A DNA stretch of 64,000 nt from Anaerolineaceae bacterium (lineage in GTDB: Bacteria; Chloroflexota; Anaerolineae; Anaerolineales; Anaerolineaceae): positions 62,001 through 126,000 of the forward strand of contig PABH01000049.1 in NCBI GenBank assembly GCA_002702705.1, written 5' to 3'. The notes under the pieces were generated by a model. That model was given only the letters and a program-made list of their open reading frames with translations. It did no database searches and was not told where the DNA came from. The translations under genes and the position numbers were made by a program. Each line of letters starts with the position of its first letter. Positions within the stretch are counted from its first letter, which is position 1. This document shows positions 52,402 through 60,851 of the stretch, in pieces.

Positions 52402-53438
52402 TAGGCTTTTCCAACTTTTGAGGGTGCGATGGATCGTCCGACTGCTTCACTAATCATACAAACCTGCTGAATCATTTCCTGGAATCGTTCCGGTGTTATG
52501 GATTGACCGCCGTCAGAAACGGCTTCCTGCGGGCGGGGATGCACTTCTACGATCAATCCATCCGCACCAGCGGCAATTCCCGCCCGGGCAATGGCGGTAA
52601 CATAACGCCAGTTACCGGTGCTGTGGCTGGGATCCAATACCACGGGCAGGTGGGTTTGTTCTTTTAGTACCGGAATGGCATTAATATCGGTAGTATTCCG
52701 GGTGGAGGTTTCAAAGGTACGGATACCGCGTTCACATAACATCACCTGCCTGTTGCCGTGTGAAAGAATGTATTCTGCTGCCATTAATAGTTCCTCTACA
52801 GTCGCTGACATACCGCGTTTGAGCAGAACCGGTTTCATCGCTTCCCCTGCAGCGTGTAGCAAAGCAAAGTTTTGCATATTGCGGGCGCCAATTTGTAATA
52901 CATCCGCATATTTAGCAACCAGTGGTACCTGTTCCGGCGACATGGCTTCGGTCACAATGGGCAGCCCGGTTTTTTCTCGGGCTTCCGCCAGATATTCCAG
53001 CCCTTCTTCACCCAGACCCTGAAAGGAATAGGGCGAGGTGCGGGGTTTAAATGCTCCTCCGCGCAGGGCATGTCCGCCAGCTTCTAAAACCGCCTGGGCA
53101 GTTTCCATAATTTGGGAACGGCTTTCCACCGCGCACGGCCCAGCCATAATCACAACACCCTCACCGCCCATCTCCACACCATCCAGTGGAAAGGAAGAAC
53201 TCTGAGGAATAAACTCACGCGAAGCAATTTTATATGGGCGGGAAATCGGAATGATGCGTTCAATTCCTTGTACGTGTAAAAAATATTCACGCTGCACTTT
53301 GCGGGTATCTCCCACAATGCCGATAACGGTATGCTCTTCACCTTGAGAAAGATGCGCATCCAATCCCCAGTTTTTGATTACTTCCACCACTTCGTTAATT
53401 TCTTTTTGCGAACATTCGCCTTTCATTACGATCATCAT
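52401..53438 (-). CDS. aroF: 3-deoxy-7-phosphoheptulonate synthase (DAHP synthase, type I-beta)
   Basis: A 345-residue enzyme that condenses PEP and erythrose-4-phosphate, the first pathway step. Residues 1-75 form a ferredoxin-like regulatory domain ([20 protein letters not shown]), as in the Thermotoga enzyme that is feedback-regulated by Tyr/Phe. The TIM barrel starts near 95: [48 protein letters not shown] and DPSHSTGNW with metal-binding His. GAGGTG precedes the double ATG. The gap to aroH is 19 bp. Confidence 0.95.
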   Translation of the reverse strand: MMIVMKGECSQKEINEVVEVIKNWGLDAHLSQGEEHTVIGIVGDTRKVQREYFLHVQGIERIIPISRPYKIASREFIPQSSSFPLDGVEMGGEGVVIMAGPCAVESRSQIMETAQAVLEAGGHALRGGAFKPRTSPYSFQGLGEEGLEYLAEAREKTGLPIVTEAMSPEQVPLVAKYADVLQIGARNMQNFALLHAAGEAMKPVLLKRGMSATVEELLMAAEYILSHGNRQVMLCERGIRTFETSTRNTTDINAIPVLKEQTHLPVVLDPSHSTGNWRYVTAIARAGIAAGADGLIVEVHPRPQEAVSDGGQSITPERFQEMIQQVCMISEAVGRSIAPSKVGKA

Positions 53439-53457
53439 CAGGACACCTCTTTTACCA

Positions 53458-53832
53458 TTACTGATTTGAATTTGATAAATCCGGCCTTAAGCTTTCAGCC
53501 TCACCTAAATAAACATGTTGAATTTCCACCTGGCTGCGGTCCGTGTTCCAATGGAGCAACACCCGGATGCACATTGGTAAACCATCCGGTACGGGAATTT
53601 CCTGGGTGCATAACAACGGTACCGACTGCCAACCCAATTGGCGGGCTGCTTTGGCGGGGTAGGCAGCATTCAGATCGGGTGTTACCGTAAACCAGGCACT
53701 GGCAATTTCTTCCGGCTGCAAACCAGGATTACTATTTACCATTTTGCCTAATAATTCACGGGTGGCAGTCAGAATGGTTTGTTCCGTATTTTCTGTTACT
53801 GTTGTTGCTCCACGAATTCCTCTAACCGGCAT
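53458..53832 (-). CDS. aroH: Chorismate mutase, AroH (Bacillus) type
   Basis: A 124-residue monofunctional mutase that rearranges chorismate to prephenate. The active-site residues known for the Bacillus subtilis enzyme are at the same numbers: Arg7 (VRGIRGATT), Glu78 (CTQEIP), Arg90 (MCIRVLLHW), Tyr108 and Arg116 ([13 protein letters not shown]). The start at 53832 follows GGAG by five bases; an in-frame TTG at 53853 falls in the attenuator's U-tract region. It is the first structural gene of the aro operon, directly behind the terminator of the leader. Confidence 0.95.
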   Translation of the reverse strand: MPVRGIRGATTVTENTEQTILTATRELLGKMVNSNPGLQPEEIASAWFTVTPDLNAAYPAKAARQLGWQSVPLLCTQEIPVPDGLPMCIRVLLHWNTDRSQVEIQHVYLGEAESLRPDLSNSNQ

Positions 53833-53850
53833 AAAAACTCCTTTTTTAAC

Positions 53851-53880
53851 CAAAAAACGCGAGGCCGTTTACCTCGCGCT
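53851..53880 (-). terminator. Attenuator terminator of the aro operon
   Basis: On the minus strand CGCGAGG-TAAACGG-CCTCGCG is followed by TTTTTTGG. This 7-bp GC-rich stem with U-run precedes aroH by about 20 bp and overlaps the pairing partner of the antiterminator. Confidence 0.92.
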
Positions 53881-53941
53881 GGTTTCTTTTGAAAAAATTA
53901 CCTGCTTAAGCGCTACAAACGGCGTCCTGAGTTTGGGAGCC
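53864..53941 (-). promoter_or_regulatory. Mutually exclusive leader pairings (pause hairpin and antiterminator) of the aro operon
   Basis: Segment 1 (53941-53935, GGCTCC) pairs with the start of segment 2 (53927-53921, GGACGCC, one bulge). Segment 2 (53923-53909, GCCGTTT and GCGCT) pairs perfectly with segment 3 (53880-53864, AGCGC and AAACGGC). Segment 3 is also the 5' half of the terminator. This is the 1-2 / 2-3 / 3-4 logic of amino-acid attenuators. Confidence 0.88.
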
Positions 53942-53983
53942 GTAAAAATAATAAGCAATAAATGTGGCGGAAAATGTTTGCAT
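53906..53983 (-). CDS. Aromatic leader peptide of the aro operon
   Basis: A 25-codon frame starting with ATG at 53983 and ending TAA at 53906, with AAAGG about nine bases upstream. Residues include Phe4, Phe8 and the run Tyr11-Tyr12-Phe13-Tyr14 (codons 53953-53942). The run ends at the base before attenuator segment 1, where a stalled ribosome would mask it and favour the antiterminator. It would make the operon respond to charged tRNA-Tyr and tRNA-Phe. Too short to function as a protein. Confidence 0.85.
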   Translation of the reverse strand: MQTFSATFIAYYFYGSQTQDAVCSA

Positions 53984-54002
53984 AAAATTAAACCTTTAGA
54001 AC

Positions 54003-54030
54003 ATTGTAACGCCGGATCAGAAAATGTCAA
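54003..54030 (-). promoter_or_regulatory. Promoter of the aro operon
   Basis: On the minus strand a perfect TTGACA (54030-54025), 16 bp, TACAAT (54008-54003). The expected start at about 53996 leaves a very short 5' end before the leader ATG. Confidence 0.8.
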
Positions 54031-54162
54031 GCAGAAATATATAAACTAGATAAGCCTTTATGTGATTTTGCTGAAATTGTTAAAAAGTTCATCTACATTA
54101 GCGTGTTATTCAATTATTTTGGCGTGCTTTAAGGACTGGTTTATTCACCAAGCTCACCTGAA

Positions 54163-54191
54163 TTGACCCGGCTGCCCGCTATGAGTACAAT
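54163..54191 (+). promoter_or_regulatory. Promoter of the 54198 histidine kinase
   Basis: TTGACC (54163-54168), 17 bp, TACAAT (54186-54191). The start codon at 54198 is seven bases after the -10 box, so the message would be leaderless. Confidence 0.6.
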
Positions 54192-54197
54192 CTAATC

Positions 54198-56372
54198 ATG
54201 CTTCATCAACTTACCGCTCTTTCTGATTCCAAACGTCTGCGCCTCTTAATGGTTCTATTTCTGGCGCTTTACGTCAGCTGGATACTATGGGGCAGTGATC
54301 AACCGTTAGAGCAAATCTGGATTGGCCAGTTTACTTTGCTGTTTACCAGTGCTTACAGTCTTTACCTGGCCTGGACCAAAGAACAATCCAATACCAACCC
54401 GGCTTTTACCAAAACCTGGGGTTGGATTCGGAATGCGTTTTTGGTCTGGTTGTTTTATGATTTGTTTTTTATTTTCGGTACCTTAAACCTGCTGCCATTT
54501 TCTGCGGTTTATATCACCAGCGGCTTATTTCTAATCGGCAGTGTGTGTTTATGGATTGGTTTGTTTCGTTCTCCCATCCAAATCCGCTCCGTTTATGGAA
54601 AAACGCGCCTCCTGCTGGATACTACCCTGACTTCAGCCGCGTTGATTACTTTGATGTGGTTAGCTTTTTATAAATCTTTCTTAAATATCACTTCTTTTGA
54701 ACAAGCGCTTTGGTTTAGTTTCATTACAGCAGACCTGATAACAATCCTTATTTTCATTAACCTGTTTTTATGGGGAGACATAAAACAAGAATTTACGAAT
54801 ATTGGCTGGATGATTTTTGGTTTTGTTGCCTTCTTTTTTAGTGATTGGGGTTTTCTTTCCCAAAACGTGATCACGCCCTATCGTTTGGGTAGTTTTATGG
54901 ATATGGGCTGGGTTTTTGGCGGTTTGTTTTTTATTTTTGTTTTACAAAACCCAAATCTTTTCCAGGACCCCGAATTAAATGGTTTTTGGGGAAAAAGTTT
55001 ACCCCGCGTTCAATCCTTGCTGCCAATTCTTGCGGTAATTGTTTTGGGTTGGTATGCCTTATTAAACTGGCAGTTAATGGGCACAGTGGAAATTGTGGGG
55101 CTTTGGATCACGCTTGCTTTAGGTTTAGGGCTTCTTGTCCGCCAGGGTTTGGTTGCTGGTGAAATCAACTTGGCACGGTATGCTCAGTTGGTGAACAGTA
55201 TCGCAGAACCCGCTTTCATTTGTGACAGCAGCGGTTTCCTCATGATGGTCAATCCGGCATTATTGGAAATAGGCGGTTACCATAAGCAAGATGTGCTCGG
55301 GTTCCCGTTGGGAAAAATTTTTCAATTTCGTGAACAAGAAGATACCTGGTGGATGCAAATTTTACATGATAAAAACGATAATAAATTCATGGGCAGTGAA
55401 CGTGAAGTTAACCTGATCCGTAAAAATAATGAAATTATCCCAGTTATGTTGTCCCTACGCCCGGTTCAAAGTGAAAATTTACAATATTTAGCAATCGCTG
55501 GAACAGCCCATGATCTGCGGATCCAAAAACTTCAGCAAAGCGAAATTCAAAGCGCCTACGACGAAGTAGCTCAGGCGCAGGATGCCTTGCGGCGGTTAAA
55601 TGCGGGGCTGGAACAATTGGTAAACGAAAAAACAGCTGATTTACAAAAAGCTTACCAACAACTTGAAGAACAAAATAAACAGCTCCAGCAGTTGGATCAA
55701 ATTAAATCGGATTTTGTCTCCCTGGTTTCCCACGAATTACGGGCACCGCTTACCAATATCCGGGGTGGTATCGAGTTATTGTTATCCGGTTATATTCAAG
55801 ACCCCAACCGTGTCAATTCCACACTGAGTCAGGTACAGGCCGAGATTTTGCGTTTATCCCAGTTTACTGAAACCATCCTTGACCTTTCCGCTCTGGATGC
55901 CAACCGTTTGCCGCTTTACCTGGAACCCCTTAATTTGACGACTGTGGTTTATTCGCTGCGCCAGCATTACCAACATTCCCAGCAAGCAGAACGTATTATT
56001 TGGGATGTATCTGTTGATACGCCACCCATTCTTGCAGACGAAAAAGCCCTTCATTCAATTTTATTCCATATTCTCGATAACGCCCTCAAATATGCGCCGG
56101 CAGGAGAGATTACACTTTCCGCAGTACCGGAAGCCAATCAATTGTTAATTTCCGTATCGGATCATGGTCCAGGTATTCCGCAGGAGGCACTGCCGTTTTT
56201 ATTTGACCGGTTTTATCGGGTTAATATGGCTGATGCCCAGACCATTTATGGCCATGGATTGGGTTTATATATGGTTCGCCGTTTTACGGAAGCCATGCAT
56301 GGCAGTGTTAGTGTAAAAAACAACCCACAAGGCGGTGCTGAGTTCATGATTCGCCTGCCGATTGTTACTTAA
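54198..56372 (+). CDS. Membrane-bound PAS sensor histidine kinase
   Basis: A 724-residue kinase. About ten hydrophobic segments fill residues 15-325. A PAS domain (about 330-430, NSIAEPAFICDSSGFLMMVN) is followed by a coiled coil (about 460-505, QLEEQNKQLQQLDQ), a HisKA domain with phospho-acceptor SLVSHELRAPLTNIRGG and a HATPase domain with N box HILDNALKYAP, G1 DHGPGIP and G2 YGHGLGLYMV. No ribosome binding site is visible, consistent with a leaderless message. The OmpR-type regulator that follows (66 bp downstream) is the probable partner. The stimulus is unknown; the polytopic sensor suggests a membrane or lipid signal. Confidence 0.9.
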   Translation: MLHQLTALSDSKRLRLLMVLFLALYVSWILWGSDQPLEQIWIGQFTLLFTSAYSLYLAWTKEQSNTNPAFTKTWGWIRNAFLVWLFYDLFFIFGTLNLLPFSAVYITSGLFLIGSVCLWIGLFRSPIQIRSVYGKTRLLLDTTLTSAALITLMWLAFYKSFLNITSFEQALWFSFITADLITILIFINLFLWGDIKQEFTNIGWMIFGFVAFFFSDWGFLSQNVITPYRLGSFMDMGWVFGGLFFIFVLQNPNLFQDPELNGFWGKSLPRVQSLLPILAVIVLGWYALLNWQLMGTVEIVGLWITLALGLGLLVRQGLVAGEINLARYAQLVNSIAEPAFICDSSGFLMMVNPALLEIGGYHKQDVLGFPLGKIFQFREQEDTWWMQILHDKNDNKFMGSEREVNLIRKNNEIIPVMLSLRPVQSENLQYLAIAGTAHDLRIQKLQQSEIQSAYDEVAQAQDALRRLNAGLEQLVNEKTADLQKAYQQLEEQNKQLQQLDQIKSDFVSLVSHELRAPLTNIRGGIELLLSGYIQDPNRVNSTLSQVQAEILRLSQFTETILDLSALDANRLPLYLEPLNLTTVVYSLRQHYQHSQQAERIIWDVSVDTPPILADEKALHSILFHILDNALKYAPAGEITLSAVPEANQLLISVSDHGPGIPQEALPFLFDRFYRVNMADAQTIYGHGLGLYMVRRFTEAMHGSVSVKNNPQGGAEFMIRLPIVT

Positions 56373-56387
56373 TTTTATTGATATAGT

Positions 56388-56416
56388 GAATGAATTTGGG
56401 CATGTTGTGCTAAAAT
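56388..56416 (+). promoter_or_regulatory. Promoter of the response regulator gene
   Basis: TTGATA (56388-56393), 17 bp, TAAAAT (56411-56416). It suggests the regulator can be made independently of the kinase. Confidence 0.5.
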
Positions 56417-56438
56417 GTGAGAGAGGGAGAATGGTTTT

Positions 56439-57116
56439 GTGAAACAAAAAATCTTGTTGGTTGATGATGATAAAACCTTATTATCCTTTTTAAAAGAATT
56501 CCTCAGCGCTAAGTTTGAGGTTTTTACTGCTTCTTCGGGGCAGGATGCGCTGCGGAAAGCCTATGGAGAACAGCCTGTAATCGTCATCCTGGACGTGATG
56601 ATGCCCGGTATGGATGGTTGGGAAGTGACCGCTCGCTTACGGGAACTCTCGACTGTGCCGATCATTTTACTGACCGGAAAAACTTCCGAGGCCGATAAAC
56701 TGCGCGGTTTCAGCCTGGGTATTGACGATTACGTCACCAAACCTTTCTCTTTTGCGGAACTGGAAGCGCGCATCCAGGCTATTCTTAACAGGGCAAAACG
56801 CCGCACCGGGACCCTGGAAAATATCGTCATAAGTGATGAACTGGTAATTGATATCAACCGCCGTGAAGTACGCCGGAACGATGAACCGATTTCCTTAACC
56901 CCAACCGAGTTTCGGTTGTTGGAAACTCTAGCAAAAAAGCAGGGCAAAGCTGTTTCGGAAGAAACCCTCACCCGAAAAGTATGGGGAGAGTATCGCAGTG
57001 AGGATTCCACTGTGCTGCGGCGTTATATCTGGTCCTTACGCGCAAAAATTGAACATGATCCCGCCAATCCGCGCTGGATTGTGAATGTGCGTGGTTATGG
57101 ATATATGCTCGAATAA
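56439..57116 (+). CDS. OmpR/PhoB-type response regulator
   Basis: A 225-residue regulator. The receiver domain has Asp9-Asp11 acidic cluster, phosphorylated Asp52 (ILDVMMPG), Thr79 and Lys101 (TKPFS). The DNA-binding domain is a winged helix (about 130-225) with SLTPTEFRLLETLA, VSEETLTRKVWG and WIVNVRGYGYML. GTG is the start, with GAGGGAGA nine bases upstream. It probably controls genes elsewhere; none in the window shows clear direct-repeat sites. Confidence 0.94.
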   Translation: MKQKILLVDDDKTLLSFLKEFLSAKFEVFTASSGQDALRKAYGEQPVIVILDVMMPGMDGWEVTARLRELSTVPIILLTGKTSEADKLRGFSLGIDDYVTKPFSFAELEARIQAILNRAKRRTGTLENIVISDELVIDINRREVRRNDEPISLTPTEFRLLETLAKKQGKAVSEETLTRKVWGEYRSEDSTVLRRYIWSLRAKIEHDPANPRWIVNVRGYGYMLE

Positions 57117-57122
57117 ATCTTT

Positions 57123-58685
57123 TTATTCCTCGTAAACCCATTCCTCGAACAAAGCGGTTAGGTCACAAGCGCATGTTTCCTCTGCCAGCTGCCGGAATCC
57201 TTCGGTCGTAGCAATTTTCCATTGGTAGGTTTCCACATAGGTGCGCATAAAAATATCAAAGGTTCCTCTACCCATGGTGTCGCGCAGTTCCATCAAAAAA
57301 TATGGGCCGCGGCCGTAAATAATCGGGGAATAAGAATTATCAAAATAGTCAATTGCTTCCATCCCAATCGGAATTGTTTCACGATCAACACGTTTCCAAC
57401 GAGAATCCCACGAGGTGCGATACTGCACGGCAGCAGGCAAACCATAGGTGTCTTCATAATAGACTCCGGTTACAAACTGGGTCACCGATTCATCAATCCA
57501 GGGTTCCAAAACTTGATCATTACCAACCAGGTTGTAGAACCACTGGTGACCAACTTCATGAGCAATCACCGATTCCAAATAGGTTTTATTGTTGGCGGAT
57601 TCATCCAGACGATACAAGTCTAGTGCGATACCGGTTATTCCTGGATATTCAATACCCAACGCTTGCATGGGGGAACTGATCACATCAAATTCGGTATAAG
57701 GATAATTCCCATATCGTGTGCTGAAGACGGACAAAGCCGTTTCCGCAAAGTTCAGAGCCAATTCTCCGGCATCTTCAAACTCGGGGAAGGTATAACTGTT
57801 AACCGTGACTTCGCCGATCTGTCCTTGCCATTTTTGAAAACTGCTGCTGCCCGCTAAATAAAAATCACGTGCAGGTCCAGCCGAAAACAATGCGACTTGT
57901 TTGCCTTCTTCGACCGTGTGTTCCAGTTCGATACCCGAAGTTACCAGGATTAATTCTTCAGGTGCAGTAACTTCTACCAAATAAAACGCCGCATCGGAAT
58001 AACTCAGATCACCCACCGGTACTGGTTTCTTGGCGTGCCAGCCAGTATCATCATACACCGCCAGGGTAGGAATAAATGTATCCAGCACCAACACCCCATT
58101 AAAATAACCAAATAAGCCGTAATTTCCCCCCATAACCGTTGGTATGCTGCTTGTAAAATCCAATGTAACAAATGCGGTTTCTCCGGGATTTAAACTTTCT
58201 GGTAAGTTGATTTCAAGAATGGTATTATCTGCCAGGTAAGCCCAATCGGCTTGCACATCATTAATTAATACTTGAAACACATCCAACGCTGCCCCTTGAT
58301 AATTGGGGTAGAGGTGAAAATAAATTTTATCCAAAATAACGGATTCCTGGTTCACAAAGCGCAAATCCAACCTGCCGTCAAATTGGGATAAATTGTTAGC
58401 CACGGTTACCCAAACATGATATTCATTAAAATTTGCTAATTCCACTAAAACCGGTTGTTGTTCTTTTATTAAACCATCCAAATAATACTGGCTTTCTCCC
58501 CACGCGAATCCGTCTTGATCCGGATTGTTTTGAACAGGTTGTGTTTCCTCGGTGGGTATATCGGTATTTGTTACCTCAACCATGGGTTCCGGTGTTGATG
58601 CCGGCATCGTTTTATCCGGTTTAGGGCTGGTGCAAGCGGATAATAATACAATACTTACCAATAAAGAAACGATTATTTTTTTCAT
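57123..58685 (-). CDS. M1-like (gluzincin) metallopeptidase lipoprotein
   Basis: A 520-residue lipoprotein with lipobox LLSAC (Cys18) and an acidic, Thr/Pro-rich linker. It ends in a gluzincin peptidase domain: AHEVGHQWFYNLVGND followed 18-19 residues after the second His by WIDESVTQF, giving the zinc ligands His, His, Glu and the catalytic Glu. The M1 N-terminal beta domain (about 60-260) is present, but the GAMEN exopeptidase motif is seen only as GIEYPG, so aminopeptidase activity is uncertain. The lipid anchor places it outside the membrane. Start at 58685 is preferred over 58694. Its stop is six bases from the response regulator stop; the two genes converge. Confidence 0.85.
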   Translation of the reverse strand: MKKIIVSLLVSIVLLSACTSPKPDKTMPASTPEPMVEVTNTDIPTEETQPVQNNPDQDGFAWGESQYYLDGLIKEQQPVLVELANFNEYHVWVTVANNLSQFDGRLDLRFVNQESVILDKIYFHLYPNYQGAALDVFQVLINDVQADWAYLADNTILEINLPESLNPGETAFVTLDFTSSIPTVMGGNYGLFGYFNGVLVLDTFIPTLAVYDDTGWHAKKPVPVGDLSYSDAAFYLVEVTAPEELILVTSGIELEHTVEEGKQVALFSAGPARDFYLAGSSSFQKWQGQIGEVTVNSYTFPEFEDAGELALNFAETALSVFSTRYGNYPYTEFDVISSPMQALGIEYPGITGIALDLYRLDESANNKTYLESVIAHEVGHQWFYNLVGNDQVLEPWIDESVTQFVTGVYYEDTYGLPAAVQYRTSWDSRWKRVDRETIPIGMEAIDYFDNSYSPIIYGRGPYFLMELRDTMGRGTFDIFMRTYVETYQWKIATTEGFRQLAEETCACDLTALFEEWVYEE

Positions 58686-58838
58686 ACCAACCATCCCAAA
58701 TCAATTTGCCAACTGTTTTTTCTGCTTTTAAAAATACGACAAGGATTTTTCTTATGGTAACATCAAGCCCATTAAAAATCATCCTCCATCTGTTTTATTT
58801 TATAAAGTTTCTGCCTGATTTAATGGGAAAATTCCAGA

Positions 58839-58867
58839 TTGAAAACAGTCCAACTGTTATGTATAAT
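58839..58867 (+). promoter_or_regulatory. Promoter of the GntR-LacI regulator
   Basis: TTGAAA (58839-58844), 17 bp, TATAAT (58862-58867). The -10 box is in the centre of the large palindrome. Confidence 0.8.
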
Positions 58868-58885
58868 TATAACAGTTGGACTGTT
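58844..58885. promoter_or_regulatory. Double operator at the GntR-LacI promoter
   Basis: The 17-bp arms AACAGTCCAACTGTTAT and ATAACAGTTGGACTGTT are perfect inverted copies around GTATAATT. Each arm is itself a dyad, AACAGT-CCA-ACTGTT (58844-58858) and AACAGT-TGG-ACTGTT (58871-58885). Two 15-bp operators thus lie 27 bp apart and flank the -10 box. Confidence 0.85.
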
Positions 58886-58902
58886 CTTTTATGGTTTCTC
58901 CT

Positions 58903-60024
58903 ATGAAAAATATTTTTTCCCATTTTTATATCGATCCTGAAAATCCTTTACCGATTTACAGTCAATTAGGAAAACAAATTTCCTGGCTGATTATTAATGG
59001 TGTTTTAAAAGAGGGTGACAGTCTTCCTTCTATCCGTTCATTCGCAACAAATTTGAACATCCACATGCATACTGTTCGCTTGGCGTACCAGCGATTGGAA
59101 GAAGATGATTGGATCAAAACATATCAGGGTGTTGGCAGTATTGTTTTACCTTTTGATCCGGGAAAAAAAATACCGAAATACTCCAATCCAACCAATACGA
59201 TAGGGATTGTTTTGCCGGATTTTAGTGAATTTTACGCTCCTGTTTTAAAAGGATTGGAAGTGGGAGCAAATCAACTGCATGCATTACTACTTACAACACA
59301 GACATATGATGATTTTGATTTGACTCTTAAAAAGGTAATCCAGTTGATTGCAAAAGATGTTGATGGACTGATTATCGTTTCATCCCCCAATCTTTTTTTG
59401 GAACGTTTTTTTGCACCGGAAAAAATTCCACCGGTTGTATATGTTGATTCCCCGGATGTTGGTGATGAGTTAAATGCCATTTTATTGGATTCTTATCAGG
59501 CCGGATATCAGGCAACAGAACACCTGATAAAACATGGCCACCAGGACATTGGCATCGTGAGCTGTCTATTGGAATGGCCAAATGTTGAACCTTGTTACCG
59601 GGGATATAAGGATGCTATTCGCAATGCAGGTTTACCGATCATGGAAGATCATCTGCGTATTGTTCCAGGTTTTGAGGTCAACTTAGGTTATCAGGCCGCA
59701 CAATCTTTTTTTCAGGGGAAAAAAAGACCCACGGCCATTTTTGCAATAGCAGATATTCTTGCAATTGGGGTTATGCAGTTTTTAAAACAACATGGAAAAA
59801 AGATTCCTCAAGATTGTGCCGTAATTGGATATAACGATATTCCATCGGCGGCCCTGATAGAACCGGCGTTAACGACAGTCTCAGTGCCTAAATATGAACT
59901 GGGACAAAAAGCTATATCTGTTTTGGCCCAATTAATTCAAAAGGAGGAGGTTTTACAAAAAAAAGTGATACTTAAAACCCAATTGGTTCTTCGAGAGAGT
60001 TGTGGGTGTTTGTATACTACTTGA
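58903..60024 (+). CDS. GntR-LacI chimeric transcriptional regulator (AraR-like architecture)
   Basis: A 373-residue protein. Residues 8-85 are a GntR winged helix (PLPIYSQLGKQISWLI, SLPSIRSFATNLNIHMHTVR). Residues 95-370 are a periplasmic-binding-like LacI effector domain (GIVLPDFSEFY, AIFAIADILAIGVMQFLKQHG, VIGYNDIPSA, TTVSVPKYELGQ). This is the AraR arrangement; such regulators sense sugars. Starts are possible at 58891 and 58903; neither has a ribosome binding site. Two operators overlap its promoter, so autorepression is likely. The GDSL-like lipoprotein follows 44 bp downstream and may be in the same unit. Effector unknown; a Cys-rich end (RESCGCLY) resembles LacI family ends. Confidence 0.9.
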   Translation: MKNIFSHFYIDPENPLPIYSQLGKQISWLIINGVLKEGDSLPSIRSFATNLNIHMHTVRLAYQRLEEDDWIKTYQGVGSIVLPFDPGKKIPKYSNPTNTIGIVLPDFSEFYAPVLKGLEVGANQLHALLLTTQTYDDFDLTLKKVIQLIAKDVDGLIIVSSPNLFLERFFAPEKIPPVVYVDSPDVGDELNAILLDSYQAGYQATEHLIKHGHQDIGIVSCLLEWPNVEPCYRGYKDAIRNAGLPIMEDHLRIVPGFEVNLGYQAAQSFFQGKKRPTAIFAIADILAIGVMQFLKQHGKKIPQDCAVIGYNDIPSAALIEPALTTVSVPKYELGQKAISVLAQLIQKEEVLQKKVILKTQLVLRESCGCLYTT

Positions 60025-60068
60025 CCATTACAGAAAACAATCAGGCTTCTTAAAAAGGAGTTGAAGCC

Positions 60069-60848
60069 ATGAAAATCAAATTATTTATATTTTCGTTAAT
60101 GTTTAGTTTTGGGTTAATTCTTTCAGGCTGTCAGTCGGAGGACTTAACAAAATTAGATGAATGGGATGTTGTTATTATTTCAGCCTCAAATGGATGGGGT
60201 ATTGGTGAACAAATGAAGCCAATGATCGAAGAAGAATTGGGCATTGATGTTAATATCCACGATTTTGCAATTGGATCATTGAGTGCGGTTGATGTATTGG
60301 CGGGTTTTGAAGGTACAACACCAAATGCAAATCTTGAAAAGTTAAAAAAGATTATTCCTGATGCCGAAATGATTGTGTTATTTGTTGATCCAGAAGATAT
60401 CACGACTTATGAATCAAGTCTTTGGGATCAATGTTTTATGGGGATGACCATAGAAAATAATGATGGTTGTGGTTCAGATAAACTAGGAAATTATGATGAA
60501 GTTTTATCAAAAATCTATGATCATATCTTCACACTTAAAGGGAATTCTCCTGTGATTATTCGTGCACTTGGTTTTTATAATCCCCTTATTTCCGATTGGA
60601 AAAAAGTTGACAGCGTGGATACATGTAACCAATGTTGGTTAACTTTTAATGAAGAAATCCGAAAGGTATCTGAAAATTATAATATTCCGTTTGCGGATGT
60701 GTGGACAACGTTCAATGGTGAAAATCATTTGGATGACCCCCGTCAAAAAGGATATATCCTCGAAGATGGACAACATTGCACTGATTTAGGTGCTAAGGCA
60801 CAGGCGGAAACAATTTTAGCTTTAGGATACGAACCCATTAAACCCTAG
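60069..60848 (+). CDS. SGNH/GDSL-like hydrolase lipoprotein
   Basis: A 259-residue lipoprotein with lipobox LILSGC (Cys21). The fold pattern fits SGNH hydrolases: a first block with IISASNGWGIG (Ser40 as the possible nucleophile), NIHDFAIGSLSAVDVL with block-II-like Gly, and the last block EDGQHCTDLGAKA carrying the Asp-x-x-His pair. The block III Asn is not clearly seen, so activity is likely but not certain. Such enzymes remove acetyl or acyl groups from polysaccharides or lipids outside the cell. AAGGAG stands nine bases before the ATG. Its regulator lies upstream in the same direction. Confidence 0.75.
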   Translation: MKIKLFIFSLMFSFGLILSGCQSEDLTKLDEWDVVIISASNGWGIGEQMKPMIEEELGIDVNIHDFAIGSLSAVDVLAGFEGTTPNANLEKLKKIIPDAEMIVLFVDPEDITTYESSLWDQCFMGMTIENNDGCGSDKLGNYDEVLSKIYDHIFTLKGNSPVIIRALGFYNPLISDWKKVDSVDTCNQCWLTFNEEIRKVSENYNIPFADVWTTFNGENHLDDPRQKGYILEDGQHCTDLGAKAQAETILALGYEPIKP

Positions 60849-60851
60849 CGA

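Noticed and set aside
53851-54000. T-box riboswitch in the aro leader
   Set aside because: No T-box consensus sequence was found, and the leader peptide with its alternative hairpins explains the structure fully.
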